Assembly (NCBI GenBank): GCA_902601315.1
Contig: CACKMS010000003.1
Span: 1-64,000, forward strand
Length of the DNA stretch: 64,000 nt
Direction: 5' to 3'
Source: an uncultured Pelagibacteraceae bacterium
GTDB lineage: Bacteria; Pseudomonadota; Alphaproteobacteria; Pelagibacterales; Pelagibacteraceae
The position numbers and the translations under genes are program-made. A model generated the notes under the pieces. The model worked only from the letters and a program-made list of their open reading frames with translations, did not search any database and had not been told where the DNA came from. This document shows positions 33,507-42,978 of the stretch, in pieces (within the stretch, counting starts at the first letter, position 1; each line of letters starts with the position of its first letter).

Positions 33507-35463
33507 TTTTTTTGATGTTTAATTTTATTTTTTTACAAATTCTTTCAACATTCAGTCCAAAGTGATCGTATATTTTTTTGTAAGGAGCACTTTTTCCAAA
33601 ATCATTAATTGAAAATGATAATCCTTTATTGTTAATATATTTTGACCATGATTGATCTGATCCTGCTTCTATAGAAAATATTTTGCTAGTTTCTTTTAAA
33701 ATCTTGCTTTTATATTTTTGACTTTGGTTATCAAAGATTTCTTGACAAGGCATAGATATAACTTTTGAATACAATTTTTCTTTGGCTAATTTATGACTTA
33801 TATCTAAAGCTAAATTTACCTCAGAGCCACTAGCTAGTATAGTTATCTTTATTTTTTTATTTGTTCTCATTACCTCATAAGCGCCATAAGAGCATTTATT
33901 CGTAGATGTGAAACGTTTTCTTATTGGATCTAAGTTTTGCCTGGTTAATGCAAGGATACTCGGAGTTTTTGAGTTTTTTAACGCCATATCCCAGCATTCA
34001 ATGGTTTCTGTTTGATCAGCGGGTCTAAGTATATTTAAATTTGGTATAGATCTTAGGCCTGATAATTGTTCAATAGGTTGATGGGTTGGACCATCTTCCC
34101 CCAATCCAATAGAGTCATGTGTCATCACATAAATTACTCTTTGCTTCATTAATGCTGAAAGTCTAATTGAAGGTTTACAATAATCTGAAAATATTAAAAA
34201 AGTTCCTCCATACGGAATTAAATTACTGTGCAATGCTAGACCATTCATAATACCACACATTGCATGTTCTCTTACCCCATAATGAATATAGTCACCATCG
34301 AAATTTTTGGCATTTATAACTTTGTTAAATTTAGATTTTGTATTATTCGAACCTGCTAGATCTGCGGACCCACCTATTAAATTATTTTTTAATTTGAATA
34401 ATGAGTTTAAAACAGTCTCAGAAGACTTCCTTGTTGCCAATGGTTTTAAATTTGCAATAACATCTTTTTTTTGTTTTATAATTGAATTAGAAAAATTATT
34501 TTTAAACAATTCTTTTAGGCTATTTTTTTTTCTTGAAAAATCTTTATTCCAATTTGCTTCTGTCTTAGAACCTTTAACTCCAATTTTTCTCCATTCTTTT
34601 AAAATATTTTTTGGTATTTCAAACGGTTTAAAAGGCCAGTTTAATTTTTCTCTTACCAACTCTATCTCTTTAGGCCCAAGAGGGCTCCCATGAGAAGATG
34701 CTTTGCCGCTTTTATTGGGTGAACCAAATCCAATTTTTGTTTTACAAGAAATAACTGTTGGCTTAATCGCTTTTTGTGCCTTATTAATCGCTCTAAATAT
34801 TTGTCTTTCATTGTGACCGTCAATATCAATACAATTCCAGCCATAGCTTTCAAACCTTTTTTTATAGTTATCTGATACAGCAAGACTAGTTGGTCCATCA
34901 ATTGAAATAGAGTTGTTATCAAATAACATAATTAAATTTTTAAGTTTTAGATGCCCCGCTAAACTCATTGCCTCGTGACTTATACCTTCCATTAAACATC
35001 CATCACCTGCCAGAACATAAGTTTTATGGTTAATTATTTTACTTCCCAATTTCTTTTTTAAAACCTCTTCGGCAATTGCAAAACCAACTGCATTTGCGAT
35101 CCCTTGCCCTAGAGGTCCAGTTGTTGTTTCTATTCCAGAGTTTTTTTCATATTCAGGATGTCCAGCACAAATAGAATTCAGTTGTCTAAAGTTTTTAATA
35201 TCGGAAATCTTTATGCTTTTATAACCAGTTAAATAAAGCAAAGAATATAATAACATCGATCCATGGCCAGCAGATAAAACAAACCTGTCTCTATTGATCC
35301 AACTTGGATTGGATGGATTAAATTTTAGAAAGTTTTTGAATAGGATAGTTGCAACATCTGCCATTCCCATAGGCATTCCAGGGTGACCTGAATTAGCTTT
35401 TTCAACAGCATCCATTGAAAGAACACGAATTGCATTCGATAGGTCTTTATTTTGTATTCTCAA
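33496..35463 (-). CDS. tkt: Transketolase
   Basis: 655 residues. KANSGHPGMPMGMADV and GDGCLMEGISHEAMSLAGHL bind substrate phosphate and TPP; HDSIGLGEDGPTHQP is the transketolase motif. It links the pentose phosphate pathway with the glycolytic genes that follow. The frame begins at TTG 35463, only 3 bp after a good -10 box, so the true start or the transcript leader is unclear. Confidence 0.93.
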   Translation of the reverse strand: MRIQNKDLSNAIRVLSMDAVEKANSGHPGMPMGMADVATILFKNFLKFNPSNPSWINRDRFVLSAGHGSMLLYSLLYLTGYKSIKISDIKNFRQLNSICAGHPEYEKNSGIETTTGPLGQGIANAVGFAIAEEVLKKKLGSKIINHKTYVLAGDGCLMEGISHEAMSLAGHLKLKNLIMLFDNNSISIDGPTSLAVSDNYKKRFESYGWNCIDIDGHNERQIFRAINKAQKAIKPTVISCKTKIGFGSPNKSGKASSHGSPLGPKEIELVREKLNWPFKPFEIPKNILKEWRKIGVKGSKTEANWNKDFSRKKNSLKELFKNNFSNSIIKQKKDVIANLKPLATRKSSETVLNSLFKLKNNLIGGSADLAGSNNTKSKFNKVINAKNFDGDYIHYGVREHAMCGIMNGLALHSNLIPYGGTFLIFSDYCKPSIRLSALMKQRVIYVMTHDSIGLGEDGPTHQPIEQLSGLRSIPNLNILRPADQTETIECWDMALKNSKTPSILALTRQNLDPIRKRFTSTNKCSYGAYEVMRTNKKIKITILASGSEVNLALDISHKLAKEKLYSKVISMPCQEIFDNQSQKYKSKILKETSKIFSIEAGSDQSWSKYINNKGLSFSINDFGKSAPYKKIYDHFGLNVERICKKIKLNIKKNAN

Positions 35464-35466
35464 AAA

Positions 35467-35495
35467 ATTATCCTGTATAGACTAAGGTGACTCAA
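35467..35495 (-). promoter_or_regulatory. Probable sigma-70 promoter of the tkt-gap-pgk-fba operon
   Basis: On the minus strand TTGAGT (35490-35495) and GATAAT (35467-35472) are separated by exactly 17 bp. The TTG start of tkt lies 3 bp beyond the -10 box, so the transcript would start at or inside the first codon. Confidence 0.5.
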
Positions 35496-35517
35496 TTTAA
35501 TAGTATGTTTATATATA

Positions 35518-35841
35518 ATGAATTCTATAACTGAAAAAGAAAAAAAATTAAATCAAACTCTTGAAAAACTTAACAATTTAGATTTAGCAAAAAAAGATAA
35601 TTCGACAGAATTAGAAAATCTTAAAGAACGAAAAAATCAATTAGAAATTGAATATAAACGACTATTAGAAAATTATAATTATTTAGAAAAAGAAAATCTT
35701 AAATTAAAGCAGGAGTTTGAGGAGTTTAAGTCTAAGGATGAGGATGAAAAAAGAAGAGAGCATAAATTTTCAGAGAAAATAGATGAATTAAATCAAGAAA
35801 CGGATAGTTTATTGGATGAAATTGAAAAATGGCAAATATAA
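35518..35841 (+). CDS. Small coiled-coil protein preceding zapA
   Basis: 107 residues, almost entirely charged heptad-like sequence (KEKKLNQTLEKLNNLDLAKK, then repeated LE/K-rich turns). It is predicted to be one long coiled coil with no membrane span. Genes for short coiled-coil proteins (DUF4164-type) precede zapA in other alphaproteobacteria, and a ZapB-like role in the divisome is a fair guess. It overlaps zapA by 13 bp. Confidence 0.6.
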   Translation: MNSITEKEKKLNQTLEKLNNLDLAKKDNSTELENLKERKNQLEIEYKRLLENYNYLEKENLKLKQEFEEFKSKDEDEKRREHKFSEKIDELNQETDSLLDEIEKWQI

Positions 35842-36275
35842 ATATAAAATTTAATGGAAAAGAATACCTGCTGTCCTGTGATGATGGGCAAGAGGAACAT
35901 TTAGAGGAACTATCATCACATTTAAATCAAAAGTTCAGCGGTCTTAAAAATACACTTGGCAACATTGGTGAAAATAAACTTTTATTAATAACATCAATTA
36001 CAACAATGGATGAATATTTTGATACTAAAAAAAAATTGGAAAAACAAAAGATAGAAATTCATAATTTAATTAGCAAGTTTAAGGAATTAAAATCCTTAGT
36101 TTATAATTATAAAAATGAAAAAGAGAAAGAAATTCTAAAACTATCTGATAATCAAACTAAGCTAGAGTTTGAAATCCAAAATCAAAAAAATAATTATGAA
36201 GATTTGATAGACACAGCGACTAAAGAAATTGAAAATTTTATACAAAAAAATAATCCAGATATAAATATTCAGTAA
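35829..36275 (+). CDS. zapA: Cell division protein ZapA
   Basis: 148 residues. The N-terminal globular part NINIKFNGKEYLLSCDDGQE followed by a helical ELSSHLNQKF, then a long coiled coil, matches ZapA. It crosslinks FtsZ filaments at mid-cell. Typical ZapA is near 110 residues; here the coiled coil is longer. Confidence 0.8.
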   Translation: MANINIKFNGKEYLLSCDDGQEEHLEELSSHLNQKFSGLKNTLGNIGENKLLLITSITTMDEYFDTKKKLEKQKIEIHNLISKFKELKSLVYNYKNEKEKEILKLSDNQTKLEFEIQNQKNNYEDLIDTATKEIENFIQKNNPDINIQ

Positions 36276-36277
36276 AA

Positions 36278-36820
36278 TTGTCAAAAAAATTACTAAGAAA
36301 AAAATTAATTTTTATAAGAAAAAAAAAGTTTAAGAATTTTGAAAATATAGAAACAAAAATTTTAGATATAATAAAAGATTTAAAATTTAAAATTAAAACC
36401 ATTGGTGGTTACTATCCAATAAATTATGAACTTGATTGCTTGCCTGTTTTAAAAAAACTTGTTGAAAAGAACTTCTCAATTTCACTACCTGTAATTGGTG
36501 CCTCAAATCAAATGAATTTTTTCAATTGGTCATTAGATACATATTTAAAAGTAAATAGCATGGGAATTCCTGAACCTGTATCTAAAACAATTGTATATCC
36601 CGATCTTATATTGGTCCCTTTAGTTGGTTTCGATAAAAATAAGTTTCGATTAGGATATGGGGGAGGATATTATGATAGACATTTAGAGAAAATTAGTAAA
36701 TTTAAAAAATTTAAGACAATTGGATTATCATTTTCATTTCAAGAAGTTAAAAAATTGCCTGTAAACAAATTTGACAAAAAATTAGATTTCATCATAACAG
36801 AAAATAAAATTTATTCATGA
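36278..36820 (+). CDS. 5-formyltetrahydrofolate cyclo-ligase
   Basis: 180 residues from TTG 36278. YYPINYELDCLP is the folate/nucleotide region, and LILVPLVGFDKNKFRLGYGGGYYDRHL is the strongly conserved C-terminal motif (split here over two strands). It converts 5-formyl-THF to methenyl-THF using ATP. The gene follows zapA as in many proteobacteria (zapA-ygfA), but no space for 6S RNA exists between them. Confidence 0.88.
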   Translation: MSKKLLRKKLIFIRKKKFKNFENIETKILDIIKDLKFKIKTIGGYYPINYELDCLPVLKKLVEKNFSISLPVIGASNQMNFFNWSLDTYLKVNSMGIPEPVSKTIVYPDLILVPLVGFDKNKFRLGYGGGYYDRHLEKISKFKKFKTIGLSFSFQEVKKLPVNKFDKKLDFIITENKIYS

Positions 36821-37623
36821 AAATTCTTTTTCTAGGTGATATAGTTGGAGATGCTGGATGTATTGCAGTAAAAAAACATTTAAAAGCAATTATAGAAAAA
36901 AATAAAATTAATTTTGTTATAGTCAATGGAGAAAATGCAGCTATAGACGGAGTTGGAATAACTGAAAATAATGTAAAAGAATTAATTAGTTCAGGAGTAG
37001 ATGTTATAACAACTGGCAATCACGTTTGGGATCAGAAAGAAACTTTTGAATTTATAAAAATAGAAAAAAGATTGTTAAGACCAGAAAATTTACTTAACGA
37101 CGTTCCAGGAAGTGGATTTGAAATTTATACCTCAAAAAAAGGTTTAAAAGTCGGGGTTTTAAATTTGATGGGAAATATTTTTATGAAAAAATGCAAAGAT
37201 GTATTCGAAGTTACAAAAAATTTTATTGATAATCATAAATTAAAAAAAAATTATGATTTTTTAGTTGTAGATTTTCATGGTGAGATTACTAGTGAAAAAA
37301 TGGCAATGGGCCATTATCTTGATGGTCATGCAACCATTGTGGTTGGTACACATACACATGTACCAACAAATGATGCAAGGATCTTAGAGAATGGAACTGC
37401 CTATTTAACAGACGCCGGAATGTGTGGTGATTATGACTCTGTGATTGGAATGAATAAACAAAATTCAATAAATAGATTTTTTAAAAGAGACTCGAAAAAA
37501 CATTTTCCAGCAAAAGGAGAAGCAACACTTTGCGGTATGATAGTAAATGCTGATGAGAATAATGGCTTGGCCAAAAGTGTATCCAGTTTTATATATGGTG
37601 GTAAATTAAATAATAATTCATAA
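36817..37623 (+). CDS. YmdB-family metallophosphoesterase
   Basis: 268 residues. The dinuclear metal motifs are FLGDIVGDAG at the N-terminus, NGENAAIDGVG, TGNHVWD, DFHGEITSEK, and GTHTHVPTNDARIL. It is the TIGR00282 type related to Bacillus YmdB, a 2',3'-cyclic-nucleotide phosphodiesterase. It overlaps the preceding stop by 4 bp. Confidence 0.88.
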   Translation: MKILFLGDIVGDAGCIAVKKHLKAIIEKNKINFVIVNGENAAIDGVGITENNVKELISSGVDVITTGNHVWDQKETFEFIKIEKRLLRPENLLNDVPGSGFEIYTSKKGLKVGVLNLMGNIFMKKCKDVFEVTKNFIDNHKLKKNYDFLVVDFHGEITSEKMAMGHYLDGHATIVVGTHTHVPTNDARILENGTAYLTDAGMCGDYDSVIGMNKQNSINRFFKRDSKKHFPAKGEATLCGMIVNADENNGLAKSVSSFIYGGKLNNNS

Positions 37624-37626
37624 ATC

Positions 37627-38349
37627 ATGGCTGGACACTCTCATTGGGCAGGAATTAAGCATAAAAAAGGAAAAGCTGACAAACAAAGATCAAAAATTTT
37701 CTCTAAACTTTCTAAAGAGATAACAGTTGCAGCAAAACTAGGAGATAAAAATCCAGATATGAATGCAAGATTGCGATCAGCAATTCAATCTGCAAGATCA
37801 GCAAATATGCCTAAAGATAATATTGAAAGAGCTATTGATAAATCCAGCATAAGCGAAGACTCAAACTTTGAAAATCTTAGATATGAAGGTTTTGGTCCAA
37901 ATAAAACAGCTGTTATAGTTGAAACCTTAACGGATAATAAAAATAGAACAGCTTCAAATATTAGAACCATTTTTCAAAAAAGTGGTGGTGGACTTGGAAC
38001 TCAAGGCTCAGCATCACATAACTTCCAACAGTTAGGAGTTATAAAAATTAATAAAGACGAAATTGATGATGAAGATATGCTTGAGCTAGCAATTGAAAGT
38101 GGTGCAAATGAATGTTTTTCCCACGAGAATTTTCATGAAGTACATACTGCTAATACTGAGATATATGAAGTCAAAAATAAGTTAGAAAAAAAAATTGAAA
38201 ACTTTTTGTCTACAGAAATTGAATGGGTCCCATTAAATACAGTAAATTTATCAGGAGAAAACAAATATAATATGATCAAATTTTTAGAAACCTTAGATGA
38301 TGATGAAGATGTACAAAATATTTTTACAAATGCAAAATTTGATAATTAA
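37627..38349 (+). CDS. YebC/PmpR-family protein
   Basis: 240 residues beginning MAGHSHWAGIKHKKGKADKQ, the universal opening of this family; RYEGFGPNKTAVIVE and GGGLGTQGSASH are further signatures. Members regulate transcription or, as shown for some, help translation of difficult peptide motifs. It precedes the RuvC-like gene by 3 bp, as yebC precedes ruvC in most alphaproteobacteria. Confidence 0.93.
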   Translation: MAGHSHWAGIKHKKGKADKQRSKIFSKLSKEITVAAKLGDKNPDMNARLRSAIQSARSANMPKDNIERAIDKSSISEDSNFENLRYEGFGPNKTAVIVETLTDNKNRTASNIRTIFQKSGGGLGTQGSASHNFQQLGVIKINKDEIDDEDMLELAIESGANECFSHENFHEVHTANTEIYEVKNKLEKKIENFLSTEIEWVPLNTVNLSGENKYNMIKFLETLDDDEDVQNIFTNAKFDN

Positions 38350-38352
38350 TTT

Positions 38353-38832
38353 ATGAATTTGGTTGGAATAGATCCTGGAATTAGTGGTGCAATATCTATA
38401 CTAAGAGATGGAAACATTTCAATGGTCGTTGACATGCCAACTATGGCAGAAGGCACAAAATCAAAAAAACAAATTAATGCAGCTGAATTAACAAATATTC
38501 TTACAAAAGAAAATATCTCGCATGAGGATAAAGTAATCCTTGAGAGTGTTAGCGCAATGCCAGGCCAAGGGGTTACTGGCATGTTTAGTTTTGGACAATC
38601 ATTTGGTGTTATAAAAGGTGTTTGTGCAGCATTAAAATTGCCAGTAATTTTGGTTAGACCAGTTAAATGGAAAAAACATTTTAATTTACTTAATTCTGAG
38701 AAAGATGCTAGCAGAACTAAAGTAATTGAAACTTACCCATACATATCATCTGAATTATCAAAAAAAAAAGATGCTAACAAAGCTGATGCAATATTAATTG
38801 CAAAATATTATTTTGAAACTTTAGGTAAATAA
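38353..38832 (+). CDS. RuvC-like Holliday-junction nuclease of phage/variant type
   Basis: 159 residues. The RNase H-like core has GIDPGISGAIS with D7, VILESV with E64, and the C-terminal DANKADAILIA with D145, the expected acidic active-site positions. The middle (AMPGQGVTGMFSFGQSFG, RPVKWKKHF) is of the kind seen in phage-like RuvC relatives and not in classical RuvC. It occupies the usual ruvC place between yebC and tolQ, but ruvA and ruvB, which normally follow, are absent here. Confidence 0.75.
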   Translation: MNLVGIDPGISGAISILRDGNISMVVDMPTMAEGTKSKKQINAAELTNILTKENISHEDKVILESVSAMPGQGVTGMFSFGQSFGVIKGVCAALKLPVILVRPVKWKKHFNLLNSEKDASRTKVIETYPYISSELSKKKDANKADAILIAKYYFETLGK

Positions 38833-38897
38833 TTTAATCCAGAAATATTACAAAATAAGAGCCAAATTAATGACACAATTGAGTGTGAGAAGAAACT

Positions 38898-39572
38898 ATG
38901 GAAACAGATATAACCTCACAAGCTGTTGGACTTGCAAGTAACACAGACTTTTCTTTAGCGAGCTTATTTTTAAGAGCAGACATTATAGTAAAATCAGTGA
39001 TGATTATTTTAGTGGTCTTTTCAATTTATTCTTGGGCTATCATTTTTGATAAAATTAGACTCTTTAGAAAAATTAATAAAAGTGCTGAAGAATTTGAGGA
39101 AAAATTTTGGAAGTCAAAATCTGCGGAAACCTTTTATAATAATTTACCTTCAACCACTAATGACCCAATGGCTGAAATATTTAAAAGTTCAATGCAAACG
39201 GTGATGAAATCAAGATCAAAATCAAATTTATCTGAGAGATTAGCAGGTGTTTTGGAAGCAAATATTGAAAAGCAAATGACCAACGTAGATAAAAATTACA
39301 CCTTTCTTGCAACAGTTGGATCAACGGCACCATTTATAGGATTGTTTGGAACTGTATGGGGTATTATGAATTCATTTCAATCAATTGCCATTTCAAGAAA
39401 TACAAGTTTAGCGATTGTTGCCCCAGGTATTGCAGAAGCATTATTTGCGACAGCCTTAGGTTTATTGGCAGCAATTCCAGCAGTTATTGCCTACAATAAA
39501 TTTACCAATGATTCCAAAAAATATTCTCAAAAACTAGAAAACTTTTCGAAGAGATTTATTTCTATAATTTAG
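38898..39572 (+). CDS. tolQ: Tol-Pal system protein TolQ
   Basis: 224 residues with three hydrophobic spans: near 30-50 (VKSVMIILVVFSIYSWAIIF), near 130-155 with the conserved FIGLFGTVWGIMNSF, and near 165-185. It forms the inner-membrane proton channel with TolR and energises outer-membrane constriction. A short 65-bp gap precedes it; ybgC, often found before tolQ, is missing. Confidence 0.93.
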   Translation: METDITSQAVGLASNTDFSLASLFLRADIIVKSVMIILVVFSIYSWAIIFDKIRLFRKINKSAEEFEEKFWKSKSAETFYNNLPSTTNDPMAEIFKSSMQTVMKSRSKSNLSERLAGVLEANIEKQMTNVDKNYTFLATVGSTAPFIGLFGTVWGIMNSFQSIAISRNTSLAIVAPGIAEALFATALGLLAAIPAVIAYNKFTNDSKKYSQKLENFSKRFISII

Positions 39573-39574
39573 AA

Positions 39575-39991
39575 ATGGCATTTAATTTAAAACGTTCAAA
39601 AAAAGAACCAATGAGTGAAATAAATGTAACTCCTTTTGTCGACGTTATGCTTGTGCTGCTTATAATTTTTATGGTCACTGCTCCTTTATTAACGGTTGGT
39701 GTTCAAGTTGACTTACCAGAATCGTCAGCTGATACCTTACCAGAAGATACCGAGCCGTTAACATTAACCATTAATTCTAAAGGAGAGATTTTTATTCAAG
39801 AAACAAAAGTTGAATATGAAAAAATTATTGCAAAAATTTTAGCAGTTTCAAATAACAGAACTGATACAAGAATTTTTGTAAGAGGAGACAAAACTATTAA
39901 TTATGGAAGAGTGTTAGAAATAATGGGTATGCTATCTGGTTCAGGATTTACCAAAGTAGCCTTAATATCTGAGCCATACAAAGAGAGGTAA
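39575..39991 (+). CDS. tolR: Tol-Pal system protein TolR
   Basis: 138 residues. EINVTPFVDVMLVLLIIFMV is the ExbD/TolR membrane helix, in which the Asp senses protons. The periplasmic part has VRGDKTINYGRVLEIM. It starts 2 bp after tolQ and precedes tolA by 2 bp. Confidence 0.93.
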   Translation: MAFNLKRSKKEPMSEINVTPFVDVMLVLLIIFMVTAPLLTVGVQVDLPESSADTLPEDTEPLTLTINSKGEIFIQETKVEYEKIIAKILAVSNNRTDTRIFVRGDKTINYGRVLEIMGMLSGSGFTKVALISEPYKER

Positions 39992-39993
39992 AC

Positions 39994-40965
39994 TTGTATA
40001 AAAGTTTATTTTTTTCATCAATCTTTCATACAGCTATAATTGTCTTAAGTATATTTACATTACCTTTTATAGCTAAAAAGCCATTAAATATACCTCCGCT
40101 TGTTTCAGTCGAGCTCATTCAGATTTCAGACAAAACAAACATACCTTACGCTCCAAAGGCAAAAAAAATTATAGATAAAGTAAAAAAAGATAAAGAAAAA
40201 TTGGTTTCTGAACAAGCTCCACCAAAAAAAATAAAGGAAGATGAAAAAAAAGACATTAGTCCCGAAAAAAATAAGGAAAAAATTACAGAGTTGACTTCAA
40301 AAAAAACACCTACACTAGAGACAAAAAAAGAGATTGTTAAAAAAGAGAAATTAGATGCAATTCCACTACCTGATAAAAATAATGAGAAACTCTCAGTTGA
40401 AGAAGAAAAAAAACAAAAACCTTCTAAAGATTTAACAGAAGATGAAAATTTAAAAGAGATAATTAAACCAAAAAAACCAAAAATAGATGATACGAAAGTG
40501 AAACAAGCATCTGAGTTTGAAAAAAAAGAATTATTTGATCCAAATAATATTGCAGCTTTAATAGATAAATCTAAAGAGGATATTGGTGAAACAAATAAAA
40601 TAGTGGATAAAATTTCGCAATCTCAAGATGACACTATGGACATATCTTCATTAACTTTGAGCGAGGAAGATGCCTTAAAAGCACAAATATTTGGTTGTTG
40701 GAGTATTCCCTTAGGTTTACCATACAATGAAAATTTGTTAGTTAGAATAAAATTAAAACTAAAACCAGACGGAACACTTATTAAGTCTGAAATTTTGGAT
40801 CATGCAAGAATGAATATGCCAGGACAAGGTTTCTATAAAGTACTAGCTGAAAGTGCTCTTAGAGCAATTCAATTATGTCAACCTTTAAAAGTACCTACTA
40901 GCGGTTATGAGAGGTGGAAAAATCTTCAACTAAACTTTGATGCTAGAGAAATGCTAGGGGGTTAA
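39994..40965 (+). CDS. tolA: Tol-Pal system protein TolA
   Basis: 323 residues from TTG 39994. One N-terminal span ([20 protein letters not shown]) is followed by about 170 residues rich in Lys, Glu and Pro, as in the periplasm-crossing TolA domain II. A compact C-terminal TonB-like domain starts with [12 protein letters not shown]. It carries the TolQR force to TolB/Pal. The stop overlaps the tolB start by 1 bp. Confidence 0.87.
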   Translation: MYKSLFFSSIFHTAIIVLSIFTLPFIAKKPLNIPPLVSVELIQISDKTNIPYAPKAKKIIDKVKKDKEKLVSEQAPPKKIKEDEKKDISPEKNKEKITELTSKKTPTLETKKEIVKKEKLDAIPLPDKNNEKLSVEEEKKQKPSKDLTEDENLKEIIKPKKPKIDDTKVKQASEFEKKELFDPNNIAALIDKSKEDIGETNKIVDKISQSQDDTMDISSLTLSEEDALKAQIFGCWSIPLGLPYNENLLVRIKLKLKPDGTLIKSEILDHARMNMPGQGFYKVLAESALRAIQLCQPLKVPTSGYERWKNLQLNFDAREMLGG

Positions 40966-42317
40966 TGAAAAAATTTAAATTAATTTTAAATACAATCTTA
41001 ATATTATTCATAAGTATCACTAAGTCTTTCTCGCTTGTTGAAGTTGATATAACTCGTGGAAATTTAAATCCACTTCCTATTGCTGTCTCACCATTGTTTC
41101 AAGACAATAAATCTAATAAGTTTTTTGAAAAGGAGCTGGAAATAGAAGATATAGGATCAGAAATTTCAAAAGTAATTGAAAATAATTTAAAACAATCAGG
41201 ATTGTTTAATCCTTTAAGTAAGGATGCGTTTCTTCAAAAACCTGACATTGCTCATCTCAAACCTAGATTTGAAGATTGGATATTAATTAAATCTCAAGCT
41301 TTGATCACTGGAAAAGTATCAGCCGTCAATGAGAAACTCAAAGTTGAGTTTAGATTATGGGATGTGTTAGCAGGAAGAGAAATGCTTGCACTTGCATTTA
41401 CAACAGTGCCAAGTAATTGGAGAAGAGTTGGACATATAATTACAGATAAAGTTTATGAAAGACTTACTGGGGAAAAAGGATATTTTGATACAAGAATAAT
41501 TTATGTTTCAGAAGAAGGTCCAAAAACTCAACGGATAAAAAAACTTGCTATAATGGATCAAGATGGATTTAACACCAAATATTTAACTCTTGGTAATGAG
41601 CTAGTCTTGACACCGAGATTTAATCCAACTAATCAGATGGTAACTTACTTATCGTACTTTAGAAATTTACCTAGAGTTTATTTATTAGATATTGAGACAG
41701 GGATCCAAGAAGTTGTTGGAGATTTTCCAGGAATGACATTTGCTCCAAGATTTTCGCCTGATGGAAAAAAAATAATAATGAGTTTTGCTAAAGATGGCAA
41801 TTCAGATATTTATACTATGGATATTGAAAATAGAATTGTTGAAAAAATTACTAATCACCCATCAATAGATACATCCCCTTCTTACTCACCGGATGGTAAA
41901 TTTATTACATTTAATTCTGATAGAAGTGGATACCAACAGATTTATGTTATGAAAAGTGACGGCTCAAACGTAAAAAGAATTTCATTTGGGAAAGGATTGT
42001 ATGGTACACCCGTATGGTCTCCCAGAGGAGATCTGATTGCTTTTACTAAACTTCACAAGGGTAAGTTTTATATTGGAGTTATGCGTGTAGACGGTAAAGG
42101 CGAAAGGCTACTAACAGAAAATTACTATCAAGAAGCACCTTCCTGGGCTCCAAACGGAAGAGTTCTTATTTTCTATAGAGAAACAAAATCAAATGATAAA
42201 GGCGAGGGTTTTTCTGCAAAGCTATGGTCGATAGATTTAACAGGATACAATGAACGAATGGTGGTTACTGAGACGGATGCCTCAGACCCATCTTGGTCAT
42301 CTTTATTAAGTAATTAG
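40965..42317 (+). CDS. tolB: Tol-Pal system periplasmic protein TolB
   Basis: 450 residues with a signal peptide ([19 protein letters not shown]). The N-terminal TolB domain includes [15 protein letters not shown]. Beta-propeller repeats with [24 protein letters not shown] and SPRGDLIAF turns follow. It releases Pal from peptidoglycan as part of the Tol cycle. A 96-bp gap separates it from pal. Confidence 0.94.
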   Translation: MKKFKLILNTILILFISITKSFSLVEVDITRGNLNPLPIAVSPLFQDNKSNKFFEKELEIEDIGSEISKVIENNLKQSGLFNPLSKDAFLQKPDIAHLKPRFEDWILIKSQALITGKVSAVNEKLKVEFRLWDVLAGREMLALAFTTVPSNWRRVGHIITDKVYERLTGEKGYFDTRIIYVSEEGPKTQRIKKLAIMDQDGFNTKYLTLGNELVLTPRFNPTNQMVTYLSYFRNLPRVYLLDIETGIQEVVGDFPGMTFAPRFSPDGKKIIMSFAKDGNSDIYTMDIENRIVEKITNHPSIDTSPSYSPDGKFITFNSDRSGYQQIYVMKSDGSNVKRISFGKGLYGTPVWSPRGDLIAFTKLHKGKFYIGVMRVDGKGERLLTENYYQEAPSWAPNGRVLIFYRETKSNDKGEGFSAKLWSIDLTGYNERMVVTETDASDPSWSSLLSN

Positions 42318-42413
42318 TCTAAATTTTTAAAAAAAACACAAATAATGTTGATTTTTAGACTTGAAAGATCTAATTAGTTGTGAAAAAGTTCTAAAAAATA
42401 TTAAGGAGCATTA

Positions 42414-42899
42414 ATGAATTTAAGCAAAATCCTAAAAAATACTTTTCTAATAATATTATTAAGTATGGTTGTTTCTGCTTGTGCAACTAAAAAAACAGCA
42501 ACAATAGATTCTCAAATTCAAGGGGATGTTTATACAGGGACAGATACAGTTGAGTATTTAGCTAAAGGTGTTCCAGATAGAGTATTCTTTGCAACAAACG
42601 AGTCTATACTCACTACAATGTCTAGAGACACATTAAGAAAACAAGCAGCATGGTTGAGAGATAATCCAAGCGTAAATGTTGTTTTAGAGGGACATGCGGA
42701 TGAGAGAGGAACAAGAGAATACAATTTAGCATTGGGTGAAAGAAGAGCTAACGCTGCAAAAGACTACTTAATGACTTACGGAGTTGCGGCAGACAGAATA
42801 TCAGTGATCAGTTACGGTAAAGAAAGGCCAGTTGACTCAGGTTCAAACCCTCTTTCTTGGTCTAAAAATAGAAGATCAGTTACTGTAAAAGCTAATTAA
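42414..42899 (+). CDS. pal: Peptidoglycan-associated lipoprotein Pal
   Basis: 161 residues with a lipoprotein signal: the hydrophobic stretch IILLSMVVSAC ends in a lipobox V-S-A-C, Cys about residue 22. The OmpA-like domain has EGHADERGTREYNLALGERRA. It anchors the outer membrane to peptidoglycan. A clear AAGGAG ribosome-binding site precedes ATG 42414. An intrinsic terminator follows directly, separating it from cpoB. Confidence 0.95.
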   Translation: MNLSKILKNTFLIILLSMVVSACATKKTATIDSQIQGDVYTGTDTVEYLAKGVPDRVFFATNESILTTMSRDTLRKQAAWLRDNPSVNVVLEGHADERGTREYNLALGERRANAAKDYLMTYGVAADRISVISYGKERPVDSGSNPLSWSKNRRSVTVKAN

Positions 42900-42919
42900 T
42901 TAATAAAAAAGTTTTAAAG

Positions 42920-42950
42920 AAAGACCCCTTTAATATGGGGTCTTTTTTTT
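42920..42950 (+). terminator. Rho-independent terminator after pal
   Basis: AAAGACCCC (42920-42928) pairs with GGGGTCTTT (42937-42945) over an 8-nt loop, and the T run continues to 42950. It is the only G+C-rich hairpin with a T tract that I found in the window. cpoB starts 28 bp later. Confidence 0.9.
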
Positions 42951-42978
42951 GCCATTTTTATACCTAAAAGATTATTGA

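Noticed and set aside
34307-34693. Open frame of 128 codons on the plus strand inside tkt
   Set aside because: Shadow of the conserved transketolase gene, with Phe/Leu-rich noise and no start signal.
36240-36300. 6S RNA between zapA and the 5-formyl-THF cyclo-ligase gene
   Set aside because: This is the usual location in many proteobacteria, but only 2 bp separate the two genes here.
42318-42413. Heat-shock promoter before pal (CTTGAAA at 42360-42366)
   Set aside because: No CCCAT-like -10 occurs at the required distance, and the sigma-70 alternative (TTGATT with TAATTA) is weak.
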